Part shown: positions 60,277-64,000 of the stretch, in pieces | How positions within the stretch are numbered: position 1 is the stretch's first letter | Layout of the letters: each line of letters opens with the position of its first letter | From: Polymorphospora lycopeni | GTDB lineage: Bacteria; Actinomycetota; Actinomycetes; Mycobacteriales; Micromonosporaceae | Assembly (NCBI RefSeq): GCF_042237075.1 | Contig: NZ_JBCGDC010000025.1 | Coordinates: forward strand, 13,838-77,837 | Direction of reading: 5' to 3' | DNA length: 64,000 nucleotides | Notes under the pieces: generated by a model | The model's input: only the letters and a program-made list of their open reading frames with translations | Told to the model about the DNA's origin: nothing | Databases searched by the model: none | Translations under genes and position numbers: made by a program

Positions 60277-61780
60277 ATGAAGGTTCTCGCCCTCGACATG
60301 GGCACCTCGTCGGTGCGTGGCATGGTGCTGGACGCCGACGCGGTGCAGTTGCCCGGCGCGCTGGCCCGCCGCAAGGTGCGGGTGTCGATCGACCGCACCG
60401 GTGCCGGCACCCTGGACGGCGCCGGCTACCTCGCCTGCCTGGTGGAGTGCCTCGACGAGTTGCACGCCGCCGGCCACCTCGACGGGATCGAGTTGGTGGC
60501 GACCGCCGCCCAGTGGCACTCGATCGTGCCGTTGGACGCCGCCGGTGACCCGCTCGGGCCGGTGCTGACCTGGCTGGACACCCGGGCGACCCCGCCGGGT
60601 TCGGTGACCGGCCCGGCCGACGAGGCGGCGTTCCACGCGCGTACCGGCGCCTGGTGGCACCGCTTCTACTGGACCGTACGGGTGCCGTGGCTGCGCCGGC
60701 ACACGTCGGCGCCGCCGGCCCGGTTCGTCGGCCTGGTCGAATACGTCTTCGGGGTGCTGCTCGACGGGGCGCCGATGTCGGTGTCGCAGGCGTCCGGCAC
60801 CGGGCTGCTCGACCTGCGGGCCATGACCTGGGACTTCGAGGCGTGCGAGCTGGCCGGGGTACGGCCGGGCGAGTTGCCGGACCTGGCCCCGACCGGGTGG
60901 CGCGGCCGGCTGCGACCGGCGTACGCCGCCCGCTGGCCGGCCCTGGCGGCGGCGCGCTGGAAGGCGCCGATCGGCGACGGTGCGGCGTCCAACATCGGCT
61001 CGGGCTGCGTCGACGAGAACCGGGCGGCGGTGACGGTGGGCACCTCGGCCGCCGTACGGCTGATGCAGCCGGCGCCGGCCGGGGCGGAGTTGCCGCCGCT
61101 GCCGGCGACCCTGTGGCGTTACCGGGTCGACCACGAGCGGATCATCACCGGCACCGCGTACTCGTCGGGCGGCAACCTGTTCGACTGGGCCGAGCGTGAG
61201 CTGCGGCTGCCGGCGGGGCCGGCCCTGGACGAGGCGCTGGAGCGGGTGACGCCGGGCCGGTCCCTACCGGCCGACATGCGGTTCGCCGGTGACCGGCCGC
61301 CGGGAATGGCCGGGGCCGGCTCCGGGGCGCTGGGCGGGCTGGGCTTCGGCAGCACCGCGGTGGACATCCTGGCCGGCCTGATGGACGCGTTGTGCCGGCA
61401 GGTCGCGGACGACCTCGTCGACCTGGAGTCCACGGTGGACCGACGGGTGGAGGTGGTGCTCGGCGGCGGTGCCGTGGCGGCCTCCGCCTGGTGGCGGCGG
61501 GCGTTCGCGGCGGCGCTGGCCCCCCGCCCGGTGCGGCACGTCACCAACCCGGAGGTGGGTGGCACCGGGGCGGGGATCCTGGCGCTGGGCCGGTTCGGCG
61601 ACATCGACGCGCATANGCCCGGTGCGGCACGTCACCAACCCGGAGGTGGGTGGCACCGGGGCGGGGATCCTGGCGCTGGGCCGGTTCGGCGACATCGACG
61701 CGCATAGCGGCATCGGCCGGACGGAGGAGGGCGGCTCGGCGGTGTCGGCAGGACGTGATCGGCCACATTATCCTTCGTGA
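60277..61780 (+). CDS. FGGY-family carbohydrate kinase (gluconokinase-like), frame broken by an assembly join
   Basis: ATG at 60277; TACCGT lies 8 bases upstream, so it may be leaderless. MKVLALDMGTSSVRGMVLDA is the N-terminal phosphate loop; TAAQWHSIVPLDAAGDPLGP and VLTWLDTRA are FGGY-type, and IGDGAASNIGSGC, AVTVGTSAAVRLM and VEVVLGGGAVAASAWWRRAF form the C-terminal ATPase half. Sugar probably gluconate or a pentulose. A 90-bp segment (61526-61615) is repeated exactly after a single N. As given, the frame ends early near 61707. With the second copy removed it continues HSGIGRTEEGGSAVSAGRDR and stops at 61778-61780, about 470 residues, which is family length. Confidence 0.85.
61526..61706. 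other. Unmerged contig overlap (90 bp, N, same 90 bp)
   Basis: Bases 61526-61615 and 61617-61706 are identical and separated by one N at 61616. This is the signature of two contigs joined without collapsing their overlap. The 91 surplus bases shift the kinase frame. Confidence 0.92.
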
Positions 61781-61800
61781 ACGACCCGGATGTCGCGTCG

Positions 61801-61806
61801 TTGACA
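61801..61806 (+). promoter_or_regulatory. -35 element TTGACA upstream of the sensor kinase
   Basis: TTGACA lies 73 bases before the GTG start. No convincing -10 box follows at 16-18 bases, so this is a weak promoter call. Confidence 0.3.
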
Positions 61807-61878
61807 GCTTTGCCTGGCCTGGTTGGATGGAGGCCGCCCCTCGGCCGGCCCGGCGCCGGGGACAGTAGGGAGGCGTTG

Positions 61879-64000
61879 GTGGGCGTCACCAACGGGCCGT
61901 CGGACGTGACGGCCCCGCACCAACGACGAAGCCTCTTCGACGAGCGGGTTCTGCCGCACCGCCGCCGGTCCCGGCTGCGGCTGCGCGACTGGCGGATGCG
62001 TACCAAGCTCGGCGCGGTGCTGATCGTCCCCTCGGTCGCGTTCATCGTGCTCGCCAGCGTGCAGACCGGTTCCCTGGTCAGCCAGGCGACGGTGCTGAAC
62101 GAGTTCGCCGAGCAGGTCCGGGTCGGGCGGGAGACGACTGCCCTGATCCACGAGCTGCAACAGGAGCGCGACCGTACCTTCGGCGAACAGGTGGCCCCGG
62201 CGACCAGCTCCGACGGCCGGTACGACCCGGCCCAGGCCCGGGTGGCCCTGGCCCCGTTCCACGAACGGGTGGACGCGGCGGTCGGCGCGTTCCGGGCCGC
62301 CGGTGACCCGATGTCGCGTGGCGACGCCGCCTGGCGGGTCTCCTACACGCGGACGGTCGGGCTGCTCGACCAGTTGCCGGCCCTGCGGTCGGCGGCCGTC
62401 GGCGGCATCGTCACCGCCCCGACCATCGAGGGCAACTACACCCGGACCATCGACTCCCTGCTGGCGTTGCTGGCCGAGCCGTCGCCGGGTGTCGAACGTC
62501 CGGAGCTGACCGACGCGGTGCTGCGTTACGTGCAGTTGGCGCGGGTCAAGGAGGTCGGGTCGCGGATCCGGGCCCGGCTCTACAGCGCCGGCCGGCTCGG
62601 CGGCTACGGCGCCGAGGAGCTGGTGACCCTCAGCGACCTGCGGGTGCAGCAGTTGACCGCGATGGCGGAGTTCCGGGTCGTGGCGACCACCGAGCAGCTG
62701 GCGCGCTACGAGGAGGCGACCCGTGATCCGCGGTTCGTCCACGCCGGGCAGTTGGAGGAGACCTCGCTGCCGTCGGCGGGCGCCGGGCCGCGGGTGATCC
62801 CACCGGCGAGCTGGTGGTCGGCGAGCCAGGACCGGCACGACCTGTTGCGTGAGATCGAGACGACCGTTCTCGACGACGCCGTGCAGCAGGCCGACTCGCG
62901 CAGCGCCGCGCAGGTGCGCCGTACGGTGATGGTCGCCGCCGGGGTGCTCGCGGTGCTGCTGGTGGCGTTGCTGACCTCGGTCGTCATCGGCCGCTCGATC
63001 GCCCGGTCGCTGCGGATGCTGCGGGCGCAGGCGTTGCAGGTGGCGCAGCTCGACCTGCCGGAGACGCTGCGCCAGCTGCGGGAGGTCAACGCCGGCATCC
63101 CGGAGATCGAGGTGCCGCCGGCGACGGTCCGGTCGATGGACGAGATCGGTGACGTCGCCGAGGCGTTCGTGGCGGTGCACCGCAGCGCGGTCACCGTCGC
63201 GGTCGACCAGGCCACGATGCGGCGTACGTTCAACGCGATGTTCGTCAACCTGGCCCGGCGCAGTCAGGTCCTGGTCGAGCGGCAGCTCGAACTGCTCGAC
63301 GAGCTGGAGCGCGAGGAGAGCGACCCGGACCAGCTCGAGAACCTGTTCAAGCTCGACCACCTCGCGGCCCGGATGCGGCGTAACGACGAGAGCCTGCTGG
63401 TGCTCGCCGGCACCGAGTCGACCCGCCGGTGGAACCGCCCGGTGGCGTTGTCGGCCGTCGTGCTCGCAGCCGTGGCCGAGATCGAGCAGTATCCGCGGGT
63501 GCGGCACGACGTCGCCGACGACCTGCACGTCGTCGGGCACGCGGTCGCCGACCTGGTGCACCTGCTGTCCGAGTTGCTGGAGAACGCCACCGCGTTCTCG
63601 CCGCCGGACACGCTGGTGCGGGTGACCGGCACCGGATACGGCCCGGAGACGGCACTGATCGAGATCGTCGACGAGGGCCTGGGGATGAGCCCGACCGGTG
63701 TCGCCGACGCCAACAAGCTGCTCGCCGCGCCGCCGGCCGCCGACCTCGCCGCGTCGGAGCGGATGGGGTTGTTCGTGGTCAGCCACCTGGCCGCCCGGCA
63801 GGGGGTGCGGGTGCAGTTGCGGGCCGCCGAGCGGGGCGTGGTCGCGACGATCTGGCTGCCCGGTTCGGTGCTGTCGCCGGCGCCGACGGCGCGGGACGCG
63901 GCCAACGATCCCGGGCGGGGGGTCGGCGGGTTGCGGCCGTACGCGATCGGGGCCACGGCGGGATTGCCGGCGCTGCGCGCGGCCGGACCCGGCAACGACC
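61879..64000 (+). CDS. Nitrate/nitrite-sensing-type sensor histidine kinase (CvnA-like), 3' end outside the window
   Basis: 707 residues visible, GTG with GGGAGG five bases upstream. A first helix (LGAVLIVPSVAFIVLAS) is followed by an extracytoplasmic nitrate/nitrite-sensing-like domain of about 270 residues with VGRETTALIHELQQERDRTF. The second helix (VMVAAGVLAVLLVALLTSVV) leads to HAMP, then a helical region RRTFNAMFVNLARRSQVLVE and an ATPase with LLSELLENATAFSPPDTLVR (N-box) and IEIVDEGLGMSP. No typical phosphoacceptor His is evident, as in conservon CvnA kinases. Conservons continue with roadblock, DUF742 and GTPase genes; these would lie to the right of the window. Confidence 0.9.
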   Translation, partial: MGVTNGPSDVTAPHQRRSLFDERVLPHRRRSRLRLRDWRMRTKLGAVLIVPSVAFIVLASVQTGSLVSQATVLNEFAEQVRVGRETTALIHELQQERDRTFGEQVAPATSSDGRYDPAQARVALAPFHERVDAAVGAFRAAGDPMSRGDAAWRVSYTRTVGLLDQLPALRSAAVGGIVTAPTIEGNYTRTIDSLLALLAEPSPGVERPELTDAVLRYVQLARVKEVGSRIRARLYSAGRLGGYGAEELVTLSDLRVQQLTAMAEFRVVATTEQLARYEEATRDPRFVHAGQLEETSLPSAGAGPRVIPPASWWSASQDRHDLLREIETTVLDDAVQQADSRSAAQVRRTVMVAAGVLAVLLVALLTSVVIGRSIARSLRMLRAQALQVAQLDLPETLRQLREVNAGIPEIEVPPATVRSMDEIGDVAEAFVAVHRSAVTVAVDQATMRRTFNAMFVNLARRSQVLVERQLELLDELEREESDPDQLENLFKLDHLAARMRRNDESLLVLAGTESTRRWNRPVALSAVVLAAVAEIEQYPRVRHDVADDLHVVGHAVADLVHLLSELLENATAFSPPDTLVRVTGTGYGPETALIEIVDEGLGMSPTGVADANKLLAAPPAADLAASERMGLFVVSHLAARQGVRVQLRAAERGVVATIWLPGSVLSPAPTARDAANDPGRGVGGLRPYAIGATAGLPALRAAGPGND

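Noticed and set aside
61526..61706. A real 90-bp tandem duplication inside the kinase
   Set aside because: The copies are 100 percent identical and separated by exactly one N, which marks an assembly join; collapsing restores the expected reading frame.

Overview
The window is one stretch of very GC-rich actinobacterial chromosome. Codons end almost always in G or C, GTG and TTG starts are common, and many genes appear to be leaderless. A family-A polymerase homologue, a CvnA-like sensor kinase, a DsbA/nitroreductase protein of the mycothiol type and several dispersed palindromic repeats suggest Micromonosporaceae (Micromonospora-like). That placement is inference from gene content. There is no rRNA, no tRNA, no CRISPR array and no prophage that I can see. 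Two N-gaps (12244-12350, 51520-51658) and one badly joined contig overlap (61526-61706) show that this is a draft scaffold.

Layout. 1-7405: end of an unknown gene, a class III aminotransferase and methylmalonate-semialdehyde dehydrogenase pair, a DUF6924-like protein, a WYL regulator divergent from a NIPSNAP gene, and a membrane acyltransferase. 7558-10210: a small broken gene and a first debranching-type glycoside hydrolase. 10250-15362: an iron-box-controlled siderophore uptake operon (ATPase, lipoprotein, double-length permease behind the gap, siderophore-interacting flavoprotein). 15370-18311: a VOC protein, a secreted protein and a frameshifted transglutaminase-like gene. 18652-20020: a TnpB-only IS200/IS605-type element in the leader of a sugar operon. 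20033-29757: two paralogous NgcEFG-like (N-acetylglucosamine/chitobiose) ABC operons with a GlcNAc-type kinase, an RpiR regulator and a SIS protein. 29874-39758: a DNA polymerase I-like gene, a MobA-like gene with an apparent CTG start, a YdjM-like membrane protein, a two-component system, an SCP2-like protein, a second debranching enzyme, a VOC protein and a solitary TOPRIM protein. 39902-46698: a glycogen-type GT4 glycosyltransferase, a third debranching enzyme, a GH63-like glucosidase and a DinB-like protein. 46688-52293: LysR/D-amino-acid oxidase, VOC, a PAS-GGDEF-EAL protein and a nitroreductase-like protein. 52543-56854: a trehalose/sugar LpqY-SugABC-like operon with a strong terminator. 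56983-61780: WrbA, a fused anthranilate/ADIC synthase preceded by a Trp-rich leader peptide, and an FGGY kinase. 61879-64000: the first gene of what looks like a conservon.

Themes. Sugar metabolism dominates: three ABC sugar importers, two sugar kinases, four (alpha/alpha)6-barrel glucosidases and one GT4. Regulation is readable at several points: the iron box over the -10 of the siderophore operon, a palindrome shared by the two GlcNAc operons, a LysR palindrome, hairpins between ABC genes and a Trp attenuator.

The most unusual signals are the leader peptide at 60065-60184, built from three 10-codon repeats with four Trp codons, and a family of exactly 58-bp palindromes found in frame inside two unrelated genes (in different frames) and once between genes. 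Other fixed-length palindromes (67 bp and about 64 bp) sit only at convergent gene ends. All calls come from reading the sequence; no database search was run.
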